Shown here one piece after another: positions 31,744 to 38,287 of a stretch of DNA of 42,950 bases (its first letter is position 1; each line of letters begins with the position of its first letter). The translations under genes and the position numbers were made by a program. Source of the stretch: Enterobacter sp. (GTDB taxonomy: Bacteria; Pseudomonadota; Gammaproteobacteria; Enterobacterales; Enterobacteriaceae); the NCBI GenBank assembly GCA_022649305.1, contig JALCNW010000036.1, positions 1 to 42,950 on the forward strand. Direction: 5' to 3'. The notes under the pieces were generated by a model, which was not told where the DNA came from, did not search any database, and saw only the letters and a program-made list of their open reading frames with translations.

Positions 31744-32294
31744 GCGTTAGTTTCTCCACTGATACGACACGCCAAGACGCCCGGAGCTGCACACTCGCGG
31801 GCGTCACTCTTTTCTGGTGCGCAAAACACACGGAAAAGCAGAGTCAAATGCTCCTGCCACTTAGCCATCACCTGATAGCTGTTCTCTTCGATCTGCGCGC
31901 GTTCCGCTTCATCAATAACACCATCAGCAGTGGCTTTCCGAAGGTACTGGGAATGCTTTCCAATCCACTCGACAGACTCCATCAAGCGCTGATTGATATC
32001 CCCGTTCTCCACTTCTTCAACTTCTGCCAGTGGTACGAAGACACCATTTGAATGCCGTGCGATTGCATTTGCGATGTGGTTTGACCCACCAGCTCGCTGA
32101 AGAACCATTGCCCAGCCAAGCGGGAAGATCTGATCGCCATCCATGCGAAGGCGATTGAACAACGCGTTTTCAGTTACTCCCAACCACTCCGCAGCTTCGC
32201 TATATCCGCCAGGCAATTCGGTGATTGTTTTTTTGATAGCAGCCACCAGCCAAACTGGTTGCCTATCAACTTTCCATTCTGGTTCTATTCCCAC
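31740..32294 (-). CDS. CII-like regulatory protein (YmfL/CP76 type)
   Basis: This 184-residue protein starts at a GTG with AAGGGG upstream. It has a helix-turn-helix near 30-52 (GGYSEAAEWLGVTENALFNRL), then SNHIANAIARHSNGVFVPLAEVEE, and a helical tail (DGVIDEAERAQIEENSYQVM). This fits the YmfL/phage regulatory CII-like family. It is the second gene after pR, where cII lies in lambda. Its likely job is to steer lysogeny, but no target promoter is identified. Confidence 0.8.
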   Translation of the reverse strand: MGIEPEWKVDRQPVWLVAAIKKTITELPGGYSEAAEWLGVTENALFNRLRMDGDQIFPLGWAMVLQRAGGSNHIANAIARHSNGVFVPLAEVEEVENGDINQRLMESVEWIGKHSQYLRKATADGVIDEAERAQIEENSYQVMAKWQEHLTLLFRVFCAPEKSDARECAAPGVLACRISGETNA

Positions 32295-32318
32295 GGTTTA
32301 CCCCTTGTTTCTGTGGTT

Positions 32319-32359
32319 ACTGCTTCAGTTAAGAATTGTTAGGCTTGTGGTAAAGATAG
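32319..32359 (-). promoter_or_regulatory. Possible nut-like element after cro (weak)
   Basis: On the minus strand CTATCTTTA (32359-32351) resembles boxA. Near the cro stop, ACTGAAGCAGT (32329-32319) forms a short hairpin with a purine-rich 5-nt loop like boxB. Spacing is longer than in lambda and the stem is only 3 bp, so this is tentative. Confidence 0.2.
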
Positions 32360-32520
32360 GCATCGTATTTGAGCTTTCCCTTCGTCAGCCTTTCGATGTA
32401 TAGCGCCTGCTTTTCGGGGATAACCTTCCCCCACTGACAAACCGCGCTGTGAGTTACACCAAGCGCAACAGCAGTTTTTGAAATGCCGCCGTAGTAGTCG
32501 ACGACGTTGCCTTTTAACAT
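32329..32520 (-). CDS. cro: Cro repressor (P22-Cro/YdaS type)
   Basis: This protein is 63 residues from the ATG at 32520 (GAGGGG about 8 nt upstream); longer versions run through the operators and are not used. It reads MLKGNVVDYYGGISKTAVAL, then GVTHSAVCQWGKVIPEKQALYIERLTKG, the P22-Cro-like helix-turn-helix. It is the first gene after pR and faces cI across three operators. It should turn down pRM and favour lytic growth. Confidence 0.93.
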   Translation of the reverse strand: MLKGNVVDYYGGISKTAVALGVTHSAVCQWGKVIPEKQALYIERLTKGKLKYDAYLYHKPNNS

Positions 32521-32536
32521 TTTTAGCCCCTCAATA

Positions 32537-32599
32537 GTTAGCATTCTTACATCGTATATGGACAGCATGCTTACGTCAATTAAATGTAAGATTGCTAAC
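32537..32599. promoter_or_regulatory. Right operator cluster (three operators) with pR
   Basis: Three 14-bp palindromes of form GTNAGNNNNCTNAC lie at 32537-32550 (GTTAGCATTCTTAC), 32561-32574 (GACAGCATGCTTAC) and 32586-32599 (GTAAGATTGCTAAC), 24 and 25 bp apart. pR for cro (minus strand) has -35 TTGACG at 32579-32574 and -10 TACGAT at 32556-32551, 17 bp apart. The first two operators abut the -10 and -35, so CI and Cro should block it. No clear pRM was found. Confidence 0.88.
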
Positions 32600-32619
32600 A
32601 TGAAATGCGAGGAGATTTT

Positions 32620-33252
32620 ATGGACACCGTTGGCAGCAGACTGAGATTTAGGCGCAAGCAAAAAAAACTTACTCAGCGTGATGTGGCTAAGTGGGCTGGA
32701 GTCAGCGCGTCTGCAGTAACACAGTGGGAAAGTGATCTCACAAAATTATCAGGCGAGAATCTTATTTTGGTTTGCAAGTGTCTTCTATGCTCACCAGAAT
32801 GGTTGGTGTTCGGGACTGGAGACATTGAAAACGGGATCAGCATTAATCTTATGTCGGCAAGAGAAGTCCCATTAATCTCTTGGGTTCAAGCGGGTAATTG
32901 GACAGAAGTAATTAGCAATCCAAATAACGAACTAATAAAAACAACCCGGAAGCTATCAGATTCTGCCTTTGCTCTAAGGGTAAAGGGTGACTCTATGACC
33001 TCAAGTCACGAACTAAGCATCCCTGAGGGATCGATAGTAATAGTTGAGCCTGAGTATGGATTTGTTGATCAGGCGAATGGGAAAATCGTTGTCGCTCAAA
33101 CTGTTTCTGGAGGAGAGGCTACTCTGAAGAAGCTCGCAATAGACCCGCCGTATTCTTACTTGATACCGCTCAACCCAGCTTTCAAACCGATTGAAGTTAA
33201 TCAAGATACTAATTTAATCGGAATAGTTAAGCAGATAATTATAGATCTCTAA
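32620..33252 (+). CDS. cI: CI repressor with S24 (LexA-like) self-cleavage domain
   Basis: This protein is 210 residues from the ATG at 32620 (GGAGATTTT upstream), five codons inside the longest frame. An N-terminal helix-turn-helix is at about 18-40 (TQRDVAKWAGVSASAVTQWE). The cleavage site is A91-G92 (WVQAGNW). The catalytic serine is S125 in VKGDSM and the lysine K160 in GEATLKKL. RecA-stimulated self-cleavage should therefore induce the prophage after DNA damage. It faces cro across three operators, and a terminator follows. Confidence 0.96.
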   Translation: MDTVGSRLRFRRKQKKLTQRDVAKWAGVSASAVTQWESDLTKLSGENLILVCKCLLCSPEWLVFGTGDIENGISINLMSAREVPLISWVQAGNWTEVISNPNNELIKTTRKLSDSAFALRVKGDSMTSSHELSIPEGSIVIVEPEYGFVDQANGKIVVAQTVSGGEATLKKLAIDPPYSYLIPLNPAFKPIEVNQDTNLIGIVKQIIIDL

Positions 33253-33271
33253 CTTTACAACCTTGTTGAAG

Positions 33272-33293
33272 ACCCGCTTACTGCGGGTTTTTT
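33272..33293 (+). terminator. Terminator after cI
   Basis: ACCCGC, loop TTACT and GCGGGT are followed by seven T's on the plus strand, 20 nt past the cI stop. Confidence 0.85.
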
Positions 33294-33312
33294 TATGTCC
33301 AAATTGATAAAA

Positions 33313-33363
33313 GTAAGATTACTTACAAAATACCCTTGACTATAAATGTAAGATGTCTAATAT
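33313..33363 (+). promoter_or_regulatory. Left operators and promoter pL
   Basis: Two more operators lie at 33313-33326 (GTAAGATTACTTAC) and 33348-33361 (GTAAGATGTCTAAT). A plus-strand promoter reads -35 TTGACT (33336-33341) and -10 TAATAT (33358-33363), 16 bp apart. The second operator covers the spacer and -10, so CI should repress the left operon. Confidence 0.85.
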
Positions 33364-33399
33364 TTACTTCATTAACAGCGAACATCTCAGGTGAACATG

Positions 33400-33585
33400 A
33401 TGAGCGGTAAGCAGAATGAAACAATGTGTTTGAAGACTGGATTCGTGTATGAGCCAATTGCAACTGAAAACGCTCCGGACGCTGGTACCGACCCGGTTAT
33501 TGATGCGCGCGGAATGTCTGATGAACAGATCTTCGGCTGGATGGATAAAAAACTTGGTGCGGTGAAGCGGCTTCAAATCCGTTAA
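33400..33585 (+). CDS. Hypothetical 61-aa protein, first gene of the left operon
   Basis: This protein runs from the ATG at 33400, which has AGGTG 6 nt upstream; an ATG one codon earlier is too close to it. The protein (MSGKQNETMCLKTGFVYEPI, then DPVIDARGMSDEQIFGWMDKKL) is acidic in the middle with a short basic end. It occupies the position of lambda N but has no arginine-rich N-terminus, so I do not call it an antiterminator. It is expressed from pL. Function unknown. Confidence 0.7.
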   Translation: MSGKQNETMCLKTGFVYEPIATENAPDAGTDPVIDARGMSDEQIFGWMDKKLGAVKRLQIR

Positions 33586-33906
33586 TCATGAGAATTACCT
33601 TCTTGGCTGTGTGAGAACGCCAAGAATACCACCGAGCCCGATGAGGTGAAAAGACAGGCACACAATATGAAAGCGCACTCCCTATCAACCAGTTGTGGAA
33701 GACAGGTGTGTAACAAAATCGGAGTGCGCTTCCAGTTGTGGTAATTGCGGCTATGCGCTCGTGACGAAGCCAAATCATTCAACTCAAATATGAATGCGTT
33801 CTTGATAGTGTGACGTCGCCGGTAATGGCTTAACCGGCAGGTGGAGGCACCACCACCACAACTTGAATCCGTAGTCCCTGTAACAACGATGCTGTGTGTA
33901 GTCTTG

Positions 33907-33951
33907 GCGGTACCAGTTACTCCCTTTGTGTCCCTGGTACCGCACTTTTTT
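33907..33951 (+). terminator. Strong terminator in the left-operon leader
   Basis: GCGGTACCAG (33907-33916) pairs perfectly with CTGGTACCGC (33934-33943) across a 17-nt loop, followed by ACTTTTTT. Genes from rdgC onward need readthrough, antitermination or another promoter. Confidence 0.75.
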
Positions 33952-33955
33952 ACAT

Positions 33956-34062
33956 AACACAAAAGAGCACCACCGAGTGACGGGCCCATAACCCAACCCA
34001 TTCGGGCGAGATTGGGAGCGAAATTCTCCCTCCTCCTGAAATCGTAGGTGCTCTTCTGTGTT
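33956..34062 (+). ncRNA. Candidate C4-like antisense RNA
   Basis: A long closing stem pairs 33956-33971 (AACACAAAAGAGCACC) with 34047-34062, 15 of 16 positions. Inside are CCC-ATTC-GGG (33997-34006) and GGGAG/CTCCC (34014-34018/34026-34030). Segment 33990-34002 (AACCCAACCCATT) is perfectly complementary to 35047-35059. Size, place in the early operon upstream of accessory genes, and a downstream antisense target recall the C4 RNA of P1/P7-type phages. The family name is an inference. Confidence 0.5.
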
Positions 34063-34100
34063 GTGTGGAGAGCTAACCCCCTTGTGCAGAGGAAATGAAA

Positions 34101-35018
34101 ATGAAATTACCTAAGTTTCGTAATGCGATCGTATTTCGGGCAACACTTCCAAGTATTGAAGCAATTGAAGTACACCTGGCTGAAATGCAATTTGAAGAAA
34201 TTGGCGAAACAGAATTTGCCCGCGCCGCTTTTGTGCCCAACCCGGTTACTGGCGAACTGGTAACGCCAATCACAAATGGCTATGCAATCGTTGTTCGTCG
34301 TGACCAGAAAATTATTCCTGCTCAGGTTGTAGCTAAAGAAGCTCAGTACCGCATTCAAAATATCGAAAACAGAAGTGGTGAAAAATTAAAACGGCAGGAG
34401 CGTAATGCGATCATTTGTGATGTGAAAGTTGAGCTTTGTAAGCAAGCATTCGTCCAGTCTTCACTTGTTCTGGCGCTTTACAATAGCGAAGAAAAACTGC
34501 TGATCATCAACACCACTAACAAAAATGTTGCTTCGATGTTTGGCGCGATGCTCGTTAAGGCTGTCGGTTCTGTTAAGACTGAAACTATTCATATCGACAA
34601 CATTAAAAATGGTCTTACCACTCGTCTTCAAAACCATCTTGAAGGTAATGCGGAAGCATTTGGTGAGTTCCAGGTTGGCGATTATATCCAGCTGTCTCGT
34701 TATGCCGAACACAAAGAAGTTTTACGTTATTCGGCAGAACATTCTTCAGTCTCAACTGAATTATCAGAAAGCCTTAATAGCGGATTCTGCGTTGATCAGA
34801 TGGAATTATGGGGAATGGGAATCAATTTCCTGCTGACAGAAAGATTCCATTTTCGCCGTGTTGATACACAAGACAATGTATATGGCGATGATGATGACAA
34901 AGCCTTCCGCTGGCGTCATCAGGCCGGTACTGACATGTTCCAGTTCAGCAAGGTAATTAACCATCTCTGCGAATTGCTCGCATACAAAGAAACTCAAGAG
35001 CAAAAGCCAGCAGCCTAA
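34101..35018 (+). CDS. rdgC: Phage-encoded RdgC homologue
   Basis: This protein is 305 residues from the ATG at 34101 (GAGG 8 nt upstream; the in-frame ATG at 34095 is too close). It aligns by eye with host RdgC (303 residues): an N-terminal LPKFRNAIVFRATLP, then FVPNPVTGELVTPITNGYAIVVRRDQKIIP, KRQERNAIICDVKVELCKQAF, and a C-terminal DMFQFSKVINHLCELLAY. RdgC forms a ring on DNA and limits RecA filament growth. A phage copy in the early operon may hold back recombination or SOS during replication. It follows the C4-like RNA. Confidence 0.85.
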   Translation: MKLPKFRNAIVFRATLPSIEAIEVHLAEMQFEEIGETEFARAAFVPNPVTGELVTPITNGYAIVVRRDQKIIPAQVVAKEAQYRIQNIENRSGEKLKRQERNAIICDVKVELCKQAFVQSSLVLALYNSEEKLLIINTTNKNVASMFGAMLVKAVGSVKTETIHIDNIKNGLTTRLQNHLEGNAEAFGEFQVGDYIQLSRYAEHKEVLRYSAEHSSVSTELSESLNSGFCVDQMELWGMGINFLLTERFHFRRVDTQDNVYGDDDDKAFRWRHQAGTDMFQFSKVINHLCELLAYKETQEQKPAA

Positions 35019-35026
35019 ATCTTTTT

Positions 35027-35065
35027 TGCAGCAACTACCCCATAACAATGGGTTGGGTTGCTGCA
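35027..35065 (+). promoter_or_regulatory. Hairpin containing the C4-like RNA target
   Basis: TGCAGCAAC (35027-35035) pairs with GTTGCTGCA (35057-35065), and inside it CCCAT pairs with ATGGG. Segment 35047-35059 is the 13-nt complement of the C4-like RNA. It lies between rdgC and the next gene. Confidence 0.65.
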
Positions 35066-35100
35066 ACCAAAATTCAGCGGTGTATTCCACTGGAGGAAAG

Positions 35101-35354
35101 ATGAACCACCTCGAATTCATTGAGAAAAACGTTAAGGAACAGCTTATTAAGCAAGGCTTTTCCTCTTCGGTGGCTCAGGGGGGGCGTGGCAAGCGATTGA
35201 TTTATATAAGCGCATGTCACAAGCCAGTAAGAAAGGCGGAATGTTTGATGATGTGATGCGTCATGCCAAAGCTTGGGCAGACAAGCAGGTATCGAAAGTT
35301 GATGTTGCCAAACGTAAGCGTGCGGCACCCAAAAAACAAGGCGGCCTCTTTTAA
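35101..35354 (+). pseudogene. Small conserved phage gene split by a frameshift at a G run
   Basis: From the ATG at 35101 (GGAGGAAAG upstream) the frame reads MNHLEFIEKNVKEQLIKQGFS, then runs off frame at seven G's (35178-35184) and stops at 35256. Adding one G, or slipping -1, restores AWQAIDLYKRMSQASKKGG and runs on to a normal basic end (KRAAPKKQGGLF) at 35354, an 84-codon protein. So the gene is either broken, misread in the sequence, or read by programmed slippage. The product looks like a small early-operon protein of unknown function. Confidence 0.75.
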
Positions 35355-35411
35355 GTTGTAAGGCCAGAAATTAGCGTCGTGCAGGGCGCAAATAATACGG
35401 AGAAACTATCC

Positions 35412-35879
35412 ATGACTAACACACAGAACGTCACCGAGTTACAACCACGCATGACCAGAGAGCAGTTGATAGACGCAGCGCGTACCGCAGCGAAGTTCCT
35501 GCCAGTTGCATCAGCTCAGCTTATGAATGAGCTTGCTAACCGTCTTGATTACACCAGCGTGGCGCTTTGTGAAGCGATGGCGCAGCGTAAAGAACTGGCC
35601 AAAGAAAACAGCACCATAAAATTTGGCGTCCAGAGCATCAAGGATTCTTTCCATTCTGGAAGCAACGAAGATATTTCCGAAGCTATCAAAGACGCTCTAA
35701 ATCTTCCATGCACAGCGACTAATGCTGTTGCTCGCGAAATGGCTGCTGACAATATTCAATCCGCGATCGACCTCATTACGTCATTGTTGAACCACCAGGC
35801 CTCCGGCGTCGCAGCTGTATTAAATATTCTTCAGAACCACTCTGATAACCTCCGCGCGGGAGCTGTCGTCAATGGCTAA
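35412..35879 (+). CDS. Hypothetical 155-aa helical protein
   Basis: This protein runs from the ATG at 35412 (GGAGAAAC upstream); an earlier in-frame start is less likely. It is mainly helical: REQLIDAARTAAKFLPVASAQ, LANRLDYTSVALCEAMAQR and IQSAIDLITSLLNHQAS. No membrane segment or known motif. The next gene, a ParB-like protein, starts within its last 8 nt, so the two are probably made together. Function unknown. Confidence 0.75.
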   Translation: MTNTQNVTELQPRMTREQLIDAARTAAKFLPVASAQLMNELANRLDYTSVALCEAMAQRKELAKENSTIKFGVQSIKDSFHSGSNEDISEAIKDALNLPCTATNAVAREMAADNIQSAIDLITSLLNHQASGVAAVLNILQNHSDNLRAGAVVNG

Positions 35880-36906
35880 CTCATTCAAACAGATGACTCA
35901 GGGCGGAGTAATTAAGCGCACCGATACCGGGATGTTTATCGCTCTGGCCGATATCCACGTTCGCGAAGGCTTCAACAAACGTGAAGACGATGACCGCACC
36001 CGCCAGGCTGATGATGACCTGTTCAACTATCTGATGAACGGTGGTTCAGTTCCTCCGCTGGAAGTTACCGCTCGTGATGAAGGTGGTGTGTGGGTCGTTG
36101 AAGGACACCGCCGCCGTCGCTGCTTTGCTCGCTGCGCTGAAGCTGGCAAGCCAGTAGACCGCATCCACATCATGCCGTTTAACGGCAACGATGTTCAGCG
36201 CCTGGCGCGAATCATGACCAGTAACAACCAGCTCCCGCTTTCAGATATGGAGCAGGCAGCTGTTATCCAGGAACTTCATAACGCTTTTAACCAGACCACC
36301 AGCGAGATCGCAAAGCTCGTCAATAAATCAGTAGCTACGGTCGAGAAGTTGCTGTTACTGAGCACCGCGAATCATGACGTGCAACGCGAAGTTAAATCCG
36401 GTGCCGTGTCAGTCGATGTCGCCGTTGACCGCGTTCGTGAGTATGGCGAAGAAGCAGGAAAAGTCTTGCAGCACGATAAAGCAGTAGCAGCTGCACAGGG
36501 TAGAACGAAAGTTACTCGCAGCTCTATCGCTCCAGAACTCAGTATCAAGAACGCACGGCGGTTTGTCGAGCTGATGGCTCAGGCCGCGATCAGTGATGAT
36601 GGTGTATTTACTCTCGAAGGTACTGCTCTGGCTGAGGCCTTATCCATTATTGATGAGCATAAAGCGATTAATGAAGCGCGCGAAACCTACCGTATGTCAC
36701 AGCCAATTCCGACCACTGAGATTCGCGGAAAATCCCTGTATGTGATGCTCGACGGCAAGGATATTGGTCTGGCCTCAATTTATCGCGGTAAAACTGTCTG
36801 GCTGGACGTGGGTGATAAAACCATTGTTGCCAGCCAGTCAAAAGCAGTCGCCCACTTCGTTAAACAACACAAACTGCAGCAGGAAAATAATCATGACAGC
36901 CAATAA
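35872..36906 (+). CDS. ParB/RepB-like DNA-binding protein
   Basis: This 344-residue protein has a ParB-type N-terminal domain, with ALADIHVREGFNKR, a SVPPLEV strand and VVEGHRRRRCFARC as the box-II-like arginine motif at about 75-88. A helix-turn-helix region follows (TTSEIAKLVNKSVATVEKLLLL at about 142-163). A separate C-terminal part (RGKSLYVMLDGKDIGLASIYRGKTVWLDVG) is unlike plasmid ParB. No ParA gene or centromere-like repeats are visible, so this is not a partition system as seen. It may act in replication or gene control. Confidence 0.8.
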   Translation: MANSFKQMTQGGVIKRTDTGMFIALADIHVREGFNKREDDDRTRQADDDLFNYLMNGGSVPPLEVTARDEGGVWVVEGHRRRRCFARCAEAGKPVDRIHIMPFNGNDVQRLARIMTSNNQLPLSDMEQAAVIQELHNAFNQTTSEIAKLVNKSVATVEKLLLLSTANHDVQREVKSGAVSVDVAVDRVREYGEEAGKVLQHDKAVAAAQGRTKVTRSSIAPELSIKNARRFVELMAQAAISDDGVFTLEGTALAEALSIIDEHKAINEARETYRMSQPIPTTEIRGKSLYVMLDGKDIGLASIYRGKTVWLDVGDKTIVASQSKAVAHFVKQHKLQQENNHDSQ

Positions 36907-37486
36907 ACCAATGACTAGCGAACAGCTAAGCGACCTGATGACGGTTGCAATCAGCATGCAGCGCGATAGTGAAAAAGCAGGTGACCGCCCCGCCGCTATG
37001 TTCGCTTATGCAGTTCAGGTCGCTGTTCTTGAACTTAGGACGGTTCGTGATGATGCTGCTGCACTGGCTGCTGAGAATGATGGGTTGAAAAAAGCGAATG
37101 GTATTGCACTGAAGATACTGAACGATGAAGAAACAATGGTTACATCGCTTTGGGCCTCAAGCGTTCAGAAAGTTGAAGTGCAAACCCCAGCCACGGACGC
37201 ATTTCTTGCCGAAGTGCGGGCCAGTGCCATTCCTGAAGGTTATGTGCTTGTTCCACAGGAAATGCATCTGTCATCCGAAGCTATGGAGGGGATTTGCTTC
37301 CACTGCGGCGACGGCGACCACCAGTTTGGCGAATTCACTGACGGCACGTTGTTTGTCGGGGAAGTTGATTACGGCGATGGGAAGAAGGTGCATGGCTTGC
37401 ACATCGCAACAGCTGATTATCCCGAGGAAGGGTGCGCAACAATCTGCGAGTTCGCAGCCCAGCTTCGCCAGGAGGCATCCCAATGA
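36893..37486 (+). CDS. Ead/Ea22-like accessory protein
   Basis: This protein is 197 residues from the ATG at 36893, inside the end of the ParB-like gene (14-nt overlap). The coiled N-terminal half (DLMTVAISMQRDSEKAGDRP, LRTVRDDAAALAAENDGLKK) and ATDAFLAEVRASAIPEGYVLVP are typical of lambdoid Ead/Ea22-type proteins. The C-terminal half has a possible metal site, ICFHCGDGDHQFGEF. These genes vary much between phages and are dispensable in the laboratory; the role is unknown. Confidence 0.7.
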   Translation: MTANKPMTSEQLSDLMTVAISMQRDSEKAGDRPAAMFAYAVQVAVLELRTVRDDAAALAAENDGLKKANGIALKILNDEETMVTSLWASSVQKVEVQTPATDAFLAEVRASAIPEGYVLVPQEMHLSSEAMEGICFHCGDGDHQFGEFTDGTLFVGEVDYGDGKKVHGLHIATADYPEEGCATICEFAAQLRQEASQ

Positions 37487-37677
37487 GCAATTCAATCGCT
37501 GAGTTCGTCAAGCGCATGGCCAGTCAGGGTCGAACTCTTAAGGTTAACGGAAACTTTGTTGTGATTTCTCCCGCCGCTGGTCTGTCCATCGCGGATATGC
37601 TGGAAATGCAGAAGCTAAACAAAACGGGTGAGCTGGCTGATTACGTGAACAAAATTAGCAAAGGAGCATCCCAATGA
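37483..37677 (+). CDS. Hypothetical 64-aa protein
   Basis: The ATG at 37483 overlaps the previous stop as ATGA and has GGAGG upstream. The protein reads MSNSIAEFVKRMASQGRTLK, then NFVVISPAAGLSIADMLEMQKL. It is small and soluble with no motif I know. It is one of a chain of ATGA-coupled early genes. Confidence 0.75.
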   Translation: MSNSIAEFVKRMASQGRTLKVNGNFVVISPAAGLSIADMLEMQKLNKTGELADYVNKISKGASQ

Positions 37678-38096
37678 GCATCGACATCAGCAAACATCCG
37701 CTCATTAAACAAGCGCATGAAGTCTGTCAGGCCATCGAAAAATGCGGCGCTTCTACGGAGCTTACCGACGCGGTAACAAAAGCATCGGCGCTTATGCAAG
37801 GAATCGCTAATGCAATGGCGCTACTGGATAAATGGCAGCAGGAATCATCAACCTGGCAATCAGTAGCTGAAAAGCAATTGGCTATTGCGATTGAAGCAGA
37901 GAAGCGCATCGCTGAGCAACGAGAAGTTATGCGAAGTGCTGCCAATGATATTGCCTACGCAATTTTTAATCTTACCGGTTCTGATTTGACGCGCCTTAGG
38001 CCTGGCGTGGTTGAAACTACAGACCCGACAGATACAGCGCTTATTGCCGAACGAAGCTTGCGCGCCGCCGCTGGCATCTCAGTAAAAGGGGAATGA
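37674..38096 (+). CDS. Hypothetical 140-aa helical protein
   Basis: This protein is coupled to the previous gene by ATGA, with GGAGC upstream. It is helical: HPLIKQAHEVCQAIEKCG, ALMQGIANAMALLDKWQQE, and AIAIEAEKRIAEQREVM as a likely coiled coil. It resembles small accessory proteins of lambdoid left operons. No function is known. Confidence 0.72.
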   Translation: MSIDISKHPLIKQAHEVCQAIEKCGASTELTDAVTKASALMQGIANAMALLDKWQQESSTWQSVAEKQLAIAIEAEKRIAEQREVMRSAANDIAYAIFNLTGSDLTRLRPGVVETTDPTDTALIAERSLRAAAGISVKGE

Positions 38097-38098
38097 GC

Positions 38099-38284
38099 AT
38101 GGCTGAAGAATTGAAGATTCGCGCTGAAGACGTTGAGCCTGGTGATGTGGTAATCACCTTTCACGGCAAGCGATATACGGTCAAATCGTTCTGGATGGAG
38201 GATGACATCGTTACTCTGTTCGGCACTGACGGCTCTGAAACTGAATATGACTACGACGACTTGCTCGGCGTTGAGAGGGACTAA
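38099..38284 (+). CDS. Hypothetical 61-aa acidic protein
   Basis: From the ATG at 38099 (AAGGGG 8 nt upstream; an ATG two codons earlier overlaps the prior stop) the protein reads MAEELKIRAEDVEPGDVVIT, then VTLFGTDGSETEYDYDDLLG. It is beta-rich and acidic, like a small SH3-type barrel. Function unknown. Confidence 0.7.
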   Translation: MAEELKIRAEDVEPGDVVITFHGKRYTVKSFWMEDDIVTLFGTDGSETEYDYDDLLGVERD

Positions 38285-38287
38285 CCC

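Larger units (their letters stand above)
33586..34100 (+). other. 515-nt noncoding, RNA-structure-rich segment of the left operon
   Basis: No long gene fits here. Strong inverted repeats follow one another: 33600-33607/33619-33626 (TTCTTGGC), 33671-33681/33721-33731 (AAGCGCACTCC, perfect 11 bp), 33818-33823/33833-33838 (GCCGGT), a terminator at 33907-33951, and the 33956-34062 fold. CCAGTTGTGG occurs at 33690 and 33732, and its partial complement CCACAACT at 33856, so alternative pairings are possible. Short frames exist (25 codons from 33667; 22 codons from about 33892) without good ribosome sites. Confidence 0.7.

Noticed and set aside
33400..33585. The 61-aa left-operon protein as an N antiterminator
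   Set aside because: Position fits, but there is no arginine-rich N-terminus and no convincing boxA/boxB after pL.
33667..33744. 25-codon plus-strand peptide within the 33,671-33,731 hairpin
   Set aside because: No good ribosome site, and the frame is explained by the perfect inverted repeat; kept only as a note in the gap entry.
33582..34001. Minus-strand frame of 139 codons across the RNA-rich gap
   Set aside because: It runs against the operon, lacks a ribosome site, and its codons are dictated by perfect hairpins and a terminator on the plus strand.
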